From the NCBI RefSeq assembly GCF_049860565.1, contig NZ_CP172056.1, positions 4,092,001 to 4,156,000 on the forward strand: a DNA stretch of 64,000 nucleotides, read 5' to 3'. This DNA comes from Desulfitobacterium_A nosdiversum (lineage in GTDB: Bacteria > Bacillota > Desulfitobacteriia > Desulfitobacteriales > Desulfitobacteriaceae). Positions 41,480-50,523 of this stretch are shown here, piece after piece (within the stretch, counting starts at the first letter, position 1; each line of letters starts with the position of its first letter). Under the pieces are notes generated by a model. It did not search any database and was not told the origin of the DNA. It worked only from the letters and a program-made list of their open reading frames with translations. Position numbers and translations under genes: made by a program.

Positions 41480-42205
41480 TTAAGCATATCGTATTCCTTC
41501 AGAGTTAATAATTGAAGTCAGCAATCTCCCCAAAATCCTATAAAAAGGATGCTTTGCCTCATTAGCCAGCTTATCTCCAAAGTCAGGCAACCAAGGAAGA
41601 AGTCGTGATTTTAGAAAAGAGTTGGCCGATTGAATATTCGGCTTATGTTCCGAATATTGTTTGGCATTCTTAGCCAAGAGATAGTACATCAATTCCAGCT
41701 CAATGGCAATATGGTCGGCATATTCAGCATATTCCAGTGTAATAGCTAATCCCTCAACTCGCAATAACTCTTCCATAGCCATAGTTGCTGGACCAAGAAT
41801 TGTCCCTTTTTGCTCTAGTGGACGATTGGGATCGTAAACAGATTCATAGGGAGGACAAGGAGGTGGTTCTGGTCCAAGAAACAGCCGGGTATATTCTACT
41901 CGCAAATCCTGAAGTATTGCACTTAACTCCTCTGGAGCAAATAATTTTATATTTTTTCCTGCCCTATCTTCTTCATTGCTGTCTGTCTCAACCTTTGTTT
42001 TCACTGCAAGCGTTGATGGAAGTTCCCTTATTAGTTCACCTTCTGCCCCACAGAGTTCTTCCACTGCCAGAACAATATCAGCCCATTCATTATGATTATT
42101 TAGTAACTCTACTAAATTAACACTTGGTTCATAGAAAGCAGTAGCCAAAAAGCCATAAACCTTTTTTCGTTTGATTTGATCCATAGACGGCTTAGAACTA
42201 CTCAT
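41480..42205 (-). CDS. TorD/DmsD-family molybdoenzyme chaperone
   Basis: A 241-residue all-helical protein of the TorD family, with the signature EYTRLFLGPEPPPCPPYESVYDP (E-x-x-R-x-F and the P-rich loop) and DHIAIELELMYYL. These chaperones hold the Tat signal and apo-enzyme until the cofactor is inserted. It is the last gene of the operon with the Tat-exported molybdoenzyme, two bases after the NrfD anchor gene. The role is well supported by family and context. Confidence 0.9.
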   Translation of the reverse strand: MSSSKPSMDQIKRKKVYGFLATAFYEPSVNLVELLNNHNEWADIVLAVEELCGAEGELIRELPSTLAVKTKVETDSNEEDRAGKNIKLFAPEELSAILQDLRVEYTRLFLGPEPPPCPPYESVYDPNRPLEQKGTILGPATMAMEELLRVEGLAITLEYAEYADHIAIELELMYYLLAKNAKQYSEHKPNIQSANSFLKSRLLPWLPDFGDKLANEAKHPFYRILGRLLTSIINSEGIRYA

Positions 42206-42207
42206 GG

Positions 42208-43470
42208 TTATAACTCCTCGCCCACATGAACATCTTTAAAAACCTGTTCGGACTGGTTCATGTTCAGGGTTAATTTAACTCCTATGGTTATTAGAAAAGC
42301 AACCATTGCCAAAACACCTAAGGTAATTAGGATCTCCGAAACACTTGGGAAGTAATGACCAATTACAGTAAAGGAGCTTTTATCAGCTACACTGCTGAAT
42401 GCTCCCTGAGCAGGAATAAAGTGTCCTGTTGAAACTCCGGGAGAATAAGGAACATTCAGTTGTAGGAAGCCGGGTAGAATAATATTGATCCGCTTAAAAA
42501 AGACACCTAATACAACTAGAACTCCGGCCAAAGCTTGATAACCAAGCGATTTTTTAGTCTTTGAATGGACAAGAAGCAGGAACGGGAGAGCTACTCCACA
42601 AATAAGCTCTACCCAAAAAATTGGGGATAAAGAACCGGATAGGACTCTTGCTACAGCTGAAGCCTCGAATGTCCCACCTGAATAAGCGGACGTAAAAAGA
42701 TCACAGAAAAGGAAAAAGGCATCAACAAGAATAAAACTGGATAGTAACTTGGTTAAAAAGGCACGATTTTGTTCATCTAATCCAGGAACTTCCTGTCCGG
42801 AACGTTGTCCTGCATAAGCAATAATTAAGAGTAACCCGACACCGGATACAACCGCTGAGGAGATAAAAATAGGTGCCATTAAAGCTGTATTCCAATACGG
42901 ACGTCCAATTTGAAGACCAAAAATCCAGGCAGTGATGGAATGGACTAGTATCGCCACAGGCAATCCGATATATGCCGCCCACCGAAGCATACGCTCCCGT
43001 TGAGCTTCTGGTTTATTATTCCACTTTTTTCCGAAGAGCACATAAAGCTCAGATACTCCTAATAACAAATAAGCACTAAGAATGAAAAAGTCCCATTTGA
43101 GAGGGGAAGTTATCCGTCCACTACCGAAGAGGATATTCAGTACCCGTTCAGGGTGACCAACATCGACAAAAACCATACCTCCGGCACCGATCACACAAGC
43201 CACCGCAGCTATAATTCCCACAGGCGCCATTTGTTCCAAACGCTTTAATTTAAAAATATAGGCCGTCGAGGAAACGATTAATCCTCCAGCACTCAAGCCA
43301 ACCAAAAAGGCAAAGGTGATAATGTAAAGCCCCCAAGAAACATAGTTATTCATTGCTGTCACTTCTAGCCCAAGGCGTAACTGCCTTATCCAAACTCCAA
43401 AGGCAATTGCCATTATTAAAACTAAAAATGAGATCCAGATCGTTCCCGTCTTTACAGTTTTTTTGCTCAT
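42208..43470 (-). CDS. NrfD/PsrC-family membrane anchor subunit
   Basis: A 420-residue membrane protein with about nine to ten helices. It has NrfD features such as NNYVSWGLYIITFAFLVGLSAGGL and KWDFFILSAYLLLG. It anchors the molybdoenzyme complex and exchanges electrons with menaquinone, as in polysulfide reductase PsrC. It overlaps the FeS subunit gene by four bases and precedes the chaperone by two. Confidence 0.92.
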   Translation of the reverse strand: MSKKTVKTGTIWISFLVLIMAIAFGVWIRQLRLGLEVTAMNNYVSWGLYIITFAFLVGLSAGGLIVSSTAYIFKLKRLEQMAPVGIIAAVACVIGAGGMVFVDVGHPERVLNILFGSGRITSPLKWDFFILSAYLLLGVSELYVLFGKKWNNKPEAQRERMLRWAAYIGLPVAILVHSITAWIFGLQIGRPYWNTALMAPIFISSAVVSGVGLLLIIAYAGQRSGQEVPGLDEQNRAFLTKLLSSFILVDAFFLFCDLFTSAYSGGTFEASAVARVLSGSLSPIFWVELICGVALPFLLLVHSKTKKSLGYQALAGVLVVLGVFFKRINIILPGFLQLNVPYSPGVSTGHFIPAQGAFSSVADKSSFTVIGHYFPSVSEILITLGVLAMVAFLITIGVKLTLNMNQSEQVFKDVHVGEEL

Positions 43471-44324
43471 AATTGATCACTCTCCCGTATTTTAATACAG
43501 CAATTGCCTTGATAAGTTGGTTCAGACGTTTTCGGGGTATTAGTGACACTTACAGTATTATTTGGGGCAACAATATTAGTATTGGGCGGCACCGGAGTTT
43601 TGGCAGCAAGAGCGGCTCCCGTACTGTTTAGACTCGTGGTTTGGCTCATGGCTATACTTTTTGTTGATTGACGACGCCGCCGAGGGAGATAATAAACACT
43701 TGGTTCCGTTCCAAACTCATCTTTAAATGTTTCACCGCCACGCTCAGAAATAAGTTTGGAAACTTCACTATTTGGATCGTTGAGATCGCCAAATGTTCGG
43801 GCATGTGCAGGACATCCGGCAACACAAGTCGGAAGCTCACCTTTATCTGTTCTTTCTACACAGAATGTGCATTTTTCCACAACACCTTTCGAGCGTTTTG
43901 GAACATCAGCATTTCCGACATGATCATCTTCAAATGTTGGCACCTGGACAGGCGTACCCCAGTTAAAAACCCGAACATTATAGGGACAAGCAGCCATACA
44001 CATCCGACAACCGATACATTTAGAATAATCCTGGGCTGTGATTCCATCAGGGCGCTTGTATGTTGCACCGGTTGGACAAGCCTTTACACATGGCGCGTTT
44101 TTACAATGCATACAGGCATACGGACGAGAAGATATTTCGGGTTGACCATCAGGTCCAGCTGTTGGCATTCCAAATTGTTCTTGCTGTCCACTTGGGCTTA
44201 GGACCCTGTTCCACCAGTTTCCAAGCCCCACGTTGTTCTCTGTTTTACAGGATACTGCACAGGTCCAGCATCCAATACAGCGTTGCATATCAATAACTAA
44301 GCCTAAACGTTTATTCGTTGACAT
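43467..44324 (-). CDS. FeS electron-transfer subunit (PsrB/DmsB-like)
   Basis: A 285-residue subunit with four clusters' worth of Cys motifs: CIGCWTCAVSC, CMHCKNAPCVKACP, CIGCRMCMAACP and CTFCVERTDKGELPTCVAGCP. It moves electrons between the membrane anchor and the molybdopterin subunit outside the cell membrane. An unusual C-terminal tail (about residues 220-285) is Thr/Asn/Pro-rich and ends in GNCCIKIRESDQL; it looks like a flexible linker and is not typical for the family. It overlaps both neighbours by one to four bases. Confidence 0.92.
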   Translation of the reverse strand: MSTNKRLGLVIDMQRCIGCWTCAVSCKTENNVGLGNWWNRVLSPSGQQEQFGMPTAGPDGQPEISSRPYACMHCKNAPCVKACPTGATYKRPDGITAQDYSKCIGCRMCMAACPYNVRVFNWGTPVQVPTFEDDHVGNADVPKRSKGVVEKCTFCVERTDKGELPTCVAGCPAHARTFGDLNDPNSEVSKLISERGGETFKDEFGTEPSVYYLPRRRRQSTKSIAMSQTTSLNSTGAALAAKTPVPPNTNIVAPNNTVSVTNTPKTSEPTYQGNCCIKIRESDQL

Positions 44325-46702
44325 TATTGTGCCCTCCTTACCTCAACAAGAGTGGAGTTTAGTGTATGACCGTTGGCAATAGCCGAAGGCGCATCATTGG
44401 TTAGAATACTGGAATTCGTCCCTTGTTGTATCCACCAGCCGTTTTGCACAACGGCCACACCAGATCGGACTCCCGGATTGATTCTTGCCGTCAGTGTTAA
44501 TTTTCCGCGGTCATTAAGGACCTCGGCCTTGTCTCCTTCTTGAATGCCGCGATTTTCTGCATCTTTAGGGTTAAGCTCCACCCATCCTTTAGGGTAAATT
44601 TCCGAAAGCCAAGGCATAAGGGCGAAACTGGAGTGAACTTTAGTTCGTATTTTGGCATTGACTAGGTGGAGAGGGTATTTTTGGGCCAGTTCAGGAGTTT
44701 TTTCTTTCCCTTCCTTCGGTGGAAAATAATCGACCATAGGCTCGAATCCTTTATCTTCCCAGCGGGTGGCGTGGAATTCTACTCGTCCGGAGGGGGTTCG
44801 GATAGGAGTGTCCCTGAAAAAGACGAAATCTCCCGGCTCTCTCTTGATGCCAAAGTTATTGAGGCGTTCATCACCCCACGCCCAGACAGCTCCTCTTTCC
44901 CGCAGCGTCTTGACGGAAAGACCTGTATTTTTCAAAACAAAATCAACCCATTCCTCATCCGTCTTATCAAAATATTCCCCAAATCCTAACCGTTTAGCTA
45001 GCTCTCTATAGATTTGAGGATCAGAGCGCGATTCCCAAAGGGGCTCAATTGCCTGATCGATAAGCTGGTAGTATTCGTTGACGTGGGAAGCCATTAGATC
45101 AGTGTATTCAAACAGGGTGGCGGCCGGCAAAACCACATCGGCGATGGAGGCTGCGTCTGTAAAGAAATTATCAGCAACCACAAGGAAATCCGCCTTTTTC
45201 ATGGCTTTCATGAGCCTACCGCTATTAGGATATTGACCGAGTCCTGCGCCTTGCCAGTAAACACCCTTGATCGGGTAAGGTTTGCCTTCATCCAGCATTT
45301 CCCCCAACTGACTCATGGGAATTTGTCCCTTGGGAGCAGGCGGGTAGGGTAAGAGAAATTCTCCCAAATTCAGGGTGCCGTGGACCAGGGGGCCGCCCAG
45401 ATCGTTGACCCCTCCGCCAGGCAAGGGAAGATTTCCGGTTAAAGCGGAAAGGCAGACCAAGCTGGCTACAAAGTACTCCCCCGAGCTGGTGCGCTGGGCG
45501 CCACTCATAACACTGTTGATAGTGGCGGGCTTAATGGTAGCATAATCCCTGGCCAGTTCTTCCACTTTTTCCTTGGCAACTCCGGTAATTTCCTCCACCT
45601 TTTGGGGAGAATATTGGAAGGCCCGCTCTTTCAGGCGGCTGAATACAGTGCGGACATGGATGGTATTAATGGTAAATTGGCCTTCCAGAGCTGGTTCAGT
45701 GACGGAAGAAGGAGAAGCAGGGCCGTTCTTAACGGGATCCCAGACCACAAAGTCGGTGTTGTCAGGAGTGATGCCTGCTTCCTTTGCCCTAAGCAGTTTA
45801 CCTGTAGCTTCGTTTACAAGGAAAGGCAGGTTGGTTTTCTTGAGAACATAATTTTTATCGTAAAGGGATTCCTGGATAATGATATTGATCATTCCCATGG
45901 ACAAGGCCAGGTCAGTACTAGGGAGAGGGGCAAGCCAGCTGTCCGACTTGGCGGCGGTATCGCTGAAGCGGGGATCAATGGTCACCATTCGGGCGCCGGC
46001 ATCTAAGGCATCGGCAATCAGGTACCAATGGGCATGATAGCTTTGGGCTGGATTGTGTCCCCAGTTAATAATCATCCGAGCATCAGATAGCGTATCCCAT
46101 ACGTTGCAGCGGTAGCCAACCATGGCCGTCTCTCCTTCCCCCTGGGCGGCGCAGCAGAGAGAGCCTACAAGATCCGTGGTTGCACCCTTACCGAAGGCAT
46201 TAGCAAAACGTTTACTAAGGCCAAAGTCATATCCGAAGCGAAGTGTGGACATGACCGCACCTCCGTAGAAAAGGACGGACTGCGGACCGTACTTTGATCT
46301 GATACTATCCAAGTTTTTAGCTACCAAATCTAAGGCTTCATCCCAGGAAATCCGTTCCCACTTGCCCTCACCCCGTTCACCCACTCGCTTAAAGGGGTAT
46401 TTCAGGCGATCAGGATGATAGGTCCACTGTAAACGAGAATAGCCACGCAAGCAGGGACGCAGATAGAATTTAGGATCAGGTTTGATCCGTACAGCCCGGC
46501 CGTTGCGAACATGCACCATATAGCCGCAATGATTGCACTCCGGGTTGCATGCAGTACGAACAACCTTCTCTTCCGTGGTCGGGGCGGCTTGGACCTTGCC
46601 GGTATAGCCTAAGCCTCGGAGAATAGGTCCGGTACTTCCTAGCACTAAACCTCCTCCAAGGGCTAATCCCCCTCCTATAAACTTACGACGCGTTATTTCC
46701 AC
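44324..46702 (-). CDS. Tat-exported molybdopterin oxidoreductase catalytic subunit (PsrA/PhsA-like)
   Basis: A 792-residue catalytic subunit with a twin-arginine signal ITRRKFIGGGLALGGGLVLGS, an N-terminal 4Fe-4S site (CNPECNHCGY ... RPCLRGYS), pterin motifs (INWGHNPAQSYHA, VTIDPRFSDTAAKS, LTGNLPLPGGGVND) and the likely Mo-ligand Cys in VGSLCCAAQG. With FeS, NrfD and TorD partners it is a respiratory enzyme of the polysulfide/thiosulfate/arsenate/tetrathionate reductase group; the acceptor cannot be named. The initiator is GTG 46702, eight bases after AGGAGG; an upstream GTG overlaps the RBS. Its DNA looks richer in G+C than its neighbours from about 44.4 kb onward. Confidence 0.92.
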   Translation of the reverse strand: MEITRRKFIGGGLALGGGLVLGSTGPILRGLGYTGKVQAAPTTEEKVVRTACNPECNHCGYMVHVRNGRAVRIKPDPKFYLRPCLRGYSRLQWTYHPDRLKYPFKRVGERGEGKWERISWDEALDLVAKNLDSIRSKYGPQSVLFYGGAVMSTLRFGYDFGLSKRFANAFGKGATTDLVGSLCCAAQGEGETAMVGYRCNVWDTLSDARMIINWGHNPAQSYHAHWYLIADALDAGARMVTIDPRFSDTAAKSDSWLAPLPSTDLALSMGMINIIIQESLYDKNYVLKKTNLPFLVNEATGKLLRAKEAGITPDNTDFVVWDPVKNGPASPSSVTEPALEGQFTINTIHVRTVFSRLKERAFQYSPQKVEEITGVAKEKVEELARDYATIKPATINSVMSGAQRTSSGEYFVASLVCLSALTGNLPLPGGGVNDLGGPLVHGTLNLGEFLLPYPPAPKGQIPMSQLGEMLDEGKPYPIKGVYWQGAGLGQYPNSGRLMKAMKKADFLVVADNFFTDAASIADVVLPAATLFEYTDLMASHVNEYYQLIDQAIEPLWESRSDPQIYRELAKRLGFGEYFDKTDEEWVDFVLKNTGLSVKTLRERGAVWAWGDERLNNFGIKREPGDFVFFRDTPIRTPSGRVEFHATRWEDKGFEPMVDYFPPKEGKEKTPELAQKYPLHLVNAKIRTKVHSSFALMPWLSEIYPKGWVELNPKDAENRGIQEGDKAEVLNDRGKLTLTARINPGVRSGVAVVQNGWWIQQGTNSSILTNDAPSAIANGHTLNSTLVEVRRAQ

Positions 46703-46775
46703 AAAGGTCACCTCCTATATTCTTGTGAATTAATTCGCTTTTTAAGTTTCCAAACCTATGTTCATATCTACAAGA

Positions 46776-46807
46776 AAAAGGAGCCTTCACTGTAGAAAGC
46801 TCCTTTT
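46776..46807. terminator. hairpin upstream of the exported molybdoenzyme gene
   Basis: AAAAGGAGC (46776-46784) pairs with GCTCCTTTT (46799-46807). On the minus strand it lies 74 bp before the GTG start, as a leader hairpin or as the end of a lost gene; on the plus strand it ends in TTTTCC. Confidence 0.5.
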
Positions 46808-46936
46808 CCAAAGATTAAAATTTAGGCCCAACTATTCTCGGATTTATTCTTCAACCGCTGCCGATTGGTTCTTTAGCTTTTATCAGTGTTACATAAACTG
46901 CTTAAGTCGGAATTCTTAAACCAGCTTATGCCTTAG

Positions 46937-47077
46937 CCGGTTTCTCCAATTCATTTAAGCTCCGTATGTGTTCTTCTTGAAACCAAAGTTATTGTATGGA
47001 AAGATGCTCTGGCTGAAAAAGGAGCCTGGGAGCTTACTGCACATTTTAAGAATAAGGAAGCAGCGGAAAGAAGATAA
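46937..47077 (+). other. possible gene remnant in a 0.5-kb gap
   Basis: The region 46703-47246 holds no complete gene. On the plus strand 46964-47074 reads as a protein-like tail (VIVWKDALAEKGAWELTAH and a basic end) without start codon or RBS, and the minus strand around 46920-46980 has another short tail ending ELEKPAKA. These may be debris of lost genes; chance is not excluded. No function can be given. Confidence 0.25.
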
Positions 47078-47246
47078 ATGGCATCTAATGTCTATAATTG
47101 GTAGTTCACATAAACCTAAGTTATACTTATAATAGGATATTGCGAAACATTGTTTATAATACAAATTTGTGACTCTGCAATAATATACTATATGCCTTGA
47201 ATTTTAAGATGTATATTTATGAAAATACTTTCAAGGAGTGCACTTC

Positions 47247-47843
47247 ATGAATATTACATCTTTTTTATTATACTGCTGCATTGTTACATTCACACCTGGA
47301 CCTACAAATATTGTCATATTGTCCACAGTGCATAATTTTGGGACAAAAAAGGCAATAGAATATTCATATGGGGCAACTATTGCTTTTGGGTTATTACTTG
47401 GTATTTCCGCTGTATTGAATACTGTACTTATAGCAGTAATACCAAAGATTTTGATTGTTATGCAGATAATCGGGACCTTCTATATGCTCTATCTTGCTTA
47501 TCAAATATACAAAATGGATGTTTCAGAGTCGGCTGAGATACGAACTGCTACTTTTATTTCTGGCTTTCTTATGCAGTTTGTAAATCCAAAAGTCGTACTG
47601 TTCACAATGACAGTAATTCCAAGCTTTGTTATGCCATACTATACTACTCCACCTGCACTTGCTGTATTTGCTACGTTAATAACAATTATTGGATTTTGTG
47701 CATTTGTTACATGGGTTCTCTTTGGTGCAATGTTCAAAGAATTTTTACAGAAATATCAAAAGACTGTTAATGTAATTATGGCATTATTTTTAGTTTATTC
47801 AGCGATAATGGCATCTGGGGTAGTTGAGCTAATTAAGAGGTGA
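47247..47843 (+). CDS. LysE/RhtB-family amino-acid exporter
   Basis: A 198-residue membrane protein with six helices and the LysE-family motif FTPGPTNIVILSTVHNFGTKKAIEYSYG near the N-terminus and LMQFVNPKVVLF in the middle. These export amino acids or related metabolites. ATG 47247 lies eight bases after AAGGAG. The AraC-type regulator follows with its RBS inside the exporter stop region, so both are one unit. Confidence 0.88.
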   Translation: MNITSFLLYCCIVTFTPGPTNIVILSTVHNFGTKKAIEYSYGATIAFGLLLGISAVLNTVLIAVIPKILIVMQIIGTFYMLYLAYQIYKMDVSESAEIRTATFISGFLMQFVNPKVVLFTMTVIPSFVMPYYTTPPALAVFATLITIIGFCAFVTWVLFGAMFKEFLQKYQKTVNVIMALFLVYSAIMASGVVELIKR

Positions 47844-47848
47844 TTCAT

Positions 47849-48625
47849 ATGGATCGATTTATATATAAAAAATCAGCAGGTATTACTGCGTTGTCAGCAA
47901 GCTTTACTGATTTTAAATACAAAAAGCATTCCCATAAGGAGTATGCATTAGGTGTAACACTACGGGGTATTCAGGAGTATAACCTGGATGGAAGTTTGCA
48001 GTCGTCATATCAAAACGGTGTCATGCTTTTTAACCCGGAGCAACCACATGACGGTATGGCACATGATAAGACAGGTATTGATTATGTTATGGTATATATT
48101 GAGCCGAAACTATTTTTAGATATTCTTGAAAAGAAGGATATGGTCCGCTTCTCTTCTCCAATTGTGTATAATCACAGCCTTGAACAAAGAATACTAAGCC
48201 TCTCTTGTGCAATATTAAGCGGAAAAGATGAAGCATTGTGCAGTGAATTGCTTTTATCTCTTACGGATTGCTTTACACAGCCCAATCTTTGTATGAGTTA
48301 CAGGAAAGATAACGATCTAACCAGGAAAGCTAAGGATATGATTCATTGCAGCCTGAAAAATGTTCTAAGACTTGATGACATTATTAGAGAACTTGATATT
48401 TCAAAATTTCAGTTTATCAGAATGTTTAAAGCCGATACTGGAATTTCACCCTATCAATATTTTCTAAACTGCAAGGTAGAACTTGCTAAAGAGTTAATAG
48501 AAAAAAATAAAGATGTTTATTCGGCGGTAGCAGAATGTGGTTTTGTAGATTTAACACATTTAAATAAGCATTTTAAAAGAATCTATGGTTTAACAGCATT
48601 TGAATATATGTTATATGTAAGTTAG
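47849..48625 (+). CDS. AraC-family transcriptional regulator
   Basis: A 258-residue regulator with an N-terminal cupin-like sensing domain (KKHSHKEYALGVTLRG, MLFNPEQPHDG) and a C-terminal double HTH (LDDIIRELDISKFQFIRMFKADTGISPYQYFLNCKVELAKELIE and VAECGFVDLTHLNKHFKRIYGLTAFEYM). This type often controls a neighbouring LysE exporter, as is the case here. Start ATG 47849 follows GAGGTG; six bases separate them, and the RBS overlaps the exporter stop. Confidence 0.9.
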   Translation: MDRFIYKKSAGITALSASFTDFKYKKHSHKEYALGVTLRGIQEYNLDGSLQSSYQNGVMLFNPEQPHDGMAHDKTGIDYVMVYIEPKLFLDILEKKDMVRFSSPIVYNHSLEQRILSLSCAILSGKDEALCSELLLSLTDCFTQPNLCMSYRKDNDLTRKAKDMIHCSLKNVLRLDDIIRELDISKFQFIRMFKADTGISPYQYFLNCKVELAKELIEKNKDVYSAVAECGFVDLTHLNKHFKRIYGLTAFEYMLYVS

Positions 48626-48750
48626 GGAGTCAAATTCCTGCTAAGTTCGGTATACTTTATTTGGACAGTATCATTCGAACTGTACCTTTTCATTGAAACC
48701 ATTTATTTATAATGCCTGTATCCATTACGGAACGGAACGGAGGAATAATT

Positions 48751-49587
48751 ATGAAATCAACGAAAGACTTTTTGAAAATGAAGAACGAAGGAAAAAAGAT
48801 TGTAATGATTACCGCGTACGATTATCCTTCGGCAAAGCAAGTCGAGCAAGCTGAGGCGGACATGATTCTTGTTGGTGATTCTCTTGGCAATGTTGTGCTA
48901 GGCTATGATTCAACCATCTATGTGACGATGGAGGATATGATTCACCACGCTAAAGCAGTTAAACGTGGGGCTTGCAATACCTTTATAGTAGTAGATATGC
49001 CATTTATGAGCTATCATCTATCAATCAGGGACACTCTCTTAAATGGAGCAAGGCTTCTTCAAGAAACGGGTGCCCATGCTGTAAAATTAGAAGGGGCTGA
49101 CGGAGTGCTATCCCATATCGAAGCACTTGTAAATGCCGGTATCCCTGTTGTATCCCATCTGGGGCTTACTCCGCAATCGGTGGGAGTTCTTGGCGGATAT
49201 AAAGTTCAGGGAAAGGATGCCGAAGCTGCCAGGAAAATAGTCGAGGATGCAAAACGATGTCAGGAAGCAGGAGCCTTTGCAGTTTTACTTGAATGTATTC
49301 CAAAACAGCTTGCCAAAGAAATTACATCATTACTTTCGATTCCTACGATTGGGATTGGAGCCGGTGTTCATACCGATGCGCAAGTGCTTGTATACCATGA
49401 CATTCTCACTTACGGAGTGGAACGAGTCTCAAAATTCGTAAAACCCTATGCAAATATGAATGAACAAATGACTAACGGCTTACGGGCATATGTAAACGAA
49501 GTGAGAAACAAACTGTTCCCTACCGATCAACACAGTTTTACGATGAAAGAAGAAGAATTAAAGACTCTCTACGGAGGCAAGGAATGA
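48751..49587 (+). CDS. panB: 3-methyl-2-oxobutanoate hydroxymethyltransferase
   Basis: A 278-residue PanB, which makes ketopantoate from 2-oxoisovalerate and methylene-tetrahydrofolate for pantothenate and CoA. Visible motifs: MITAYDYPSAKQVEQAEADMILVGDSLGNVVLGYDST (metal-binding Asp), VVDMPFMSYH, AVKLEGAD, GLTPQSVGVLGGYKVQGK and LLECIPKQLAKEIT. The start at 48751 has GGAGG seven bases upstream; an upstream ATG at 48712 has none. The usual neighbours panC and panD are absent, so this is an orphan copy, next to an exporter and AraC-type regulator. Confidence 0.95.
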   Translation: MKSTKDFLKMKNEGKKIVMITAYDYPSAKQVEQAEADMILVGDSLGNVVLGYDSTIYVTMEDMIHHAKAVKRGACNTFIVVDMPFMSYHLSIRDTLLNGARLLQETGAHAVKLEGADGVLSHIEALVNAGIPVVSHLGLTPQSVGVLGGYKVQGKDAEAARKIVEDAKRCQEAGAFAVLLECIPKQLAKEITSLLSIPTIGIGAGVHTDAQVLVYHDILTYGVERVSKFVKPYANMNEQMTNGLRAYVNEVRNKLFPTDQHSFTMKEEELKTLYGGKE

Positions 49588-49679
49588 CCTTATCACTTCC
49601 TGACCAAAGAATTAAATAGCTATTAGAAATACTCAAGAATAGCCATAGAACCATTAAATTGTTATATTATACAAAGAGG

Positions 49680-49731
49680 TAGAAGCTGATTTCCCCTAAC
49701 AAAGAACGGGAATCAGCTTCTATTATTTGTT
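49680..49731 (+). terminator. terminator of panB
   Basis: TAGAAGCTGATTTCCC (49680-49695) pairs with GGGAATCAGCTTCTA (49708-49722) with one bulged base, followed by TTATTTGTT. The rest of the 49588-49924 gap holds no gene. Confidence 0.85.
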
Positions 49732-49924
49732 ACGCATTTTCCTACAAGTGTTCATTATTAATTATTCGCCTAGCAATATTTGATTTGCTTTTTAGATTCT
49801 TGCGTCCTATAAAAAGATCTTTGAAAACTTCACTACGCGAGATATTCTTTCCGTGAACATTTAATGGACAAACTGAATATATTGTACTAGCCCTAAGAAT
49901 GACAAGCAAAAGGAGGGAAACAGT

Positions 49925-50026
49925 ATGCTATGGATTTTACCAATTATCGCATTTCAGTTATTCGTGATAATTTTATTGTTACTCCGTATTTTGCATGAGC
50001 TTGAGGAGCTTGAACACCATAAATGA
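49925..50026 (+). CDS. 33-residue single-helix membrane peptide
   Basis: A small gene with RBS AAGGAGGG eight bases before ATG. The peptide MLWILPIIAFQLF... has one membrane helix (about residues 2-21) and an acidic/His tail LHELEELEHHK. It is followed after 22 bp by a strong terminator, so it forms a tidy monocistronic unit. Unknown function; possibly a small sporulation or stress peptide, but nothing specific supports that. Confidence 0.6.
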   Translation: MLWILPIIAFQLFVIILLLLRILHELEELEHHK

Positions 50027-50048
50027 CCATTTTAACACTTAATGAATG

Positions 50049-50076
50049 GCTAGGCTTATACGCCTAGCTTTTTTTT
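50049..50076 (+). terminator. terminator of the 33-residue peptide gene
   Basis: GCTAGGC (50049-50055) and GCCTAGC (50062-50068) with a six-base loop, followed by eight T. Confidence 0.92.
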
Positions 50077-50120
50077 CTATTCCGCGGAACACTTTTGTTC
50101 CAGCGACGATGGACCAGAAA

Positions 50121-50144
50121 GAGGACGGCCAAAAGGCCGCCCTC
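50121..50144 (-). terminator. terminator of the 82-residue protein gene
   Basis: GAGGACGGCC and GGCCGCCCTC flank AAAA, pairing with one mismatch, followed on the minus strand by TTTCT, just after the stop of the leftward gene. Confidence 0.8.
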
Positions 50145-50150
50145 AAACTA

Positions 50151-50399
50151 TTATTGGCTAACGAATGTTATACCGCGTAACGGGATACGCACAACAGGGC
50201 GAACTCCATCAATTGGGGTTCCAATATTAGAGAATAACAGGGCATTGGTCAAAAGGGCGACTCCGTCTTGAATCCCGCCAAAGTTTCCCACCCAGAACCC
50301 CGAATCTTGTCCAACGGCAAGCCGTGTGCCAATGGGAAAGTTGTCAAAAAGCCCGACAATGAAGGGTACAGGTGAAAAAGGTGTTCCGAATAGTGACAT
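50151..50399 (-). CDS. hypothetical 82-residue protein
   Basis: I do not recognise it. The peptide is rich in Gly, Pro, Phe and Val (FGTPFSPVPFIVGLFDNFPIGTRLAVGQDSGFWVGNFGG) and looks like a compact beta structure, possibly a short barrel or coat-like protein. It has an excellent RBS (AGAGAGGGGG), its own terminator and clean flanks, so it is a real gene. No cysteines, no signal peptide. Confidence 0.65.
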   Translation of the reverse strand: MSLFGTPFSPVPFIVGLFDNFPIGTRLAVGQDSGFWVGNFGGIQDGVALLTNALLFSNIGTPIDGVRPVVRIPLRGITFVSQ

Positions 50400-50523
50400 A
50401 ATATAACCCCCTCTCTTTTTTTGTTAGGCCTCTTGGATGGCCTTAGAAGATGAGATTGAGAAGGGTTATCCTGTTTTCTTGATATAGATTATGAAGGCTT
50501 GGCCCAAAAAGTTACTCTTTAGT

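Noticed and set aside
46703..46960. Molybdenum-cofactor riboswitch before the exported molybdoenzyme gene
   Set aside because: Only one simple hairpin is seen; the multi-helix conserved core could not be recognised.
46955..47164. 69-residue open frame on the minus strand
   Set aside because: No RBS, odd composition; it lies in a region of probable gene debris.
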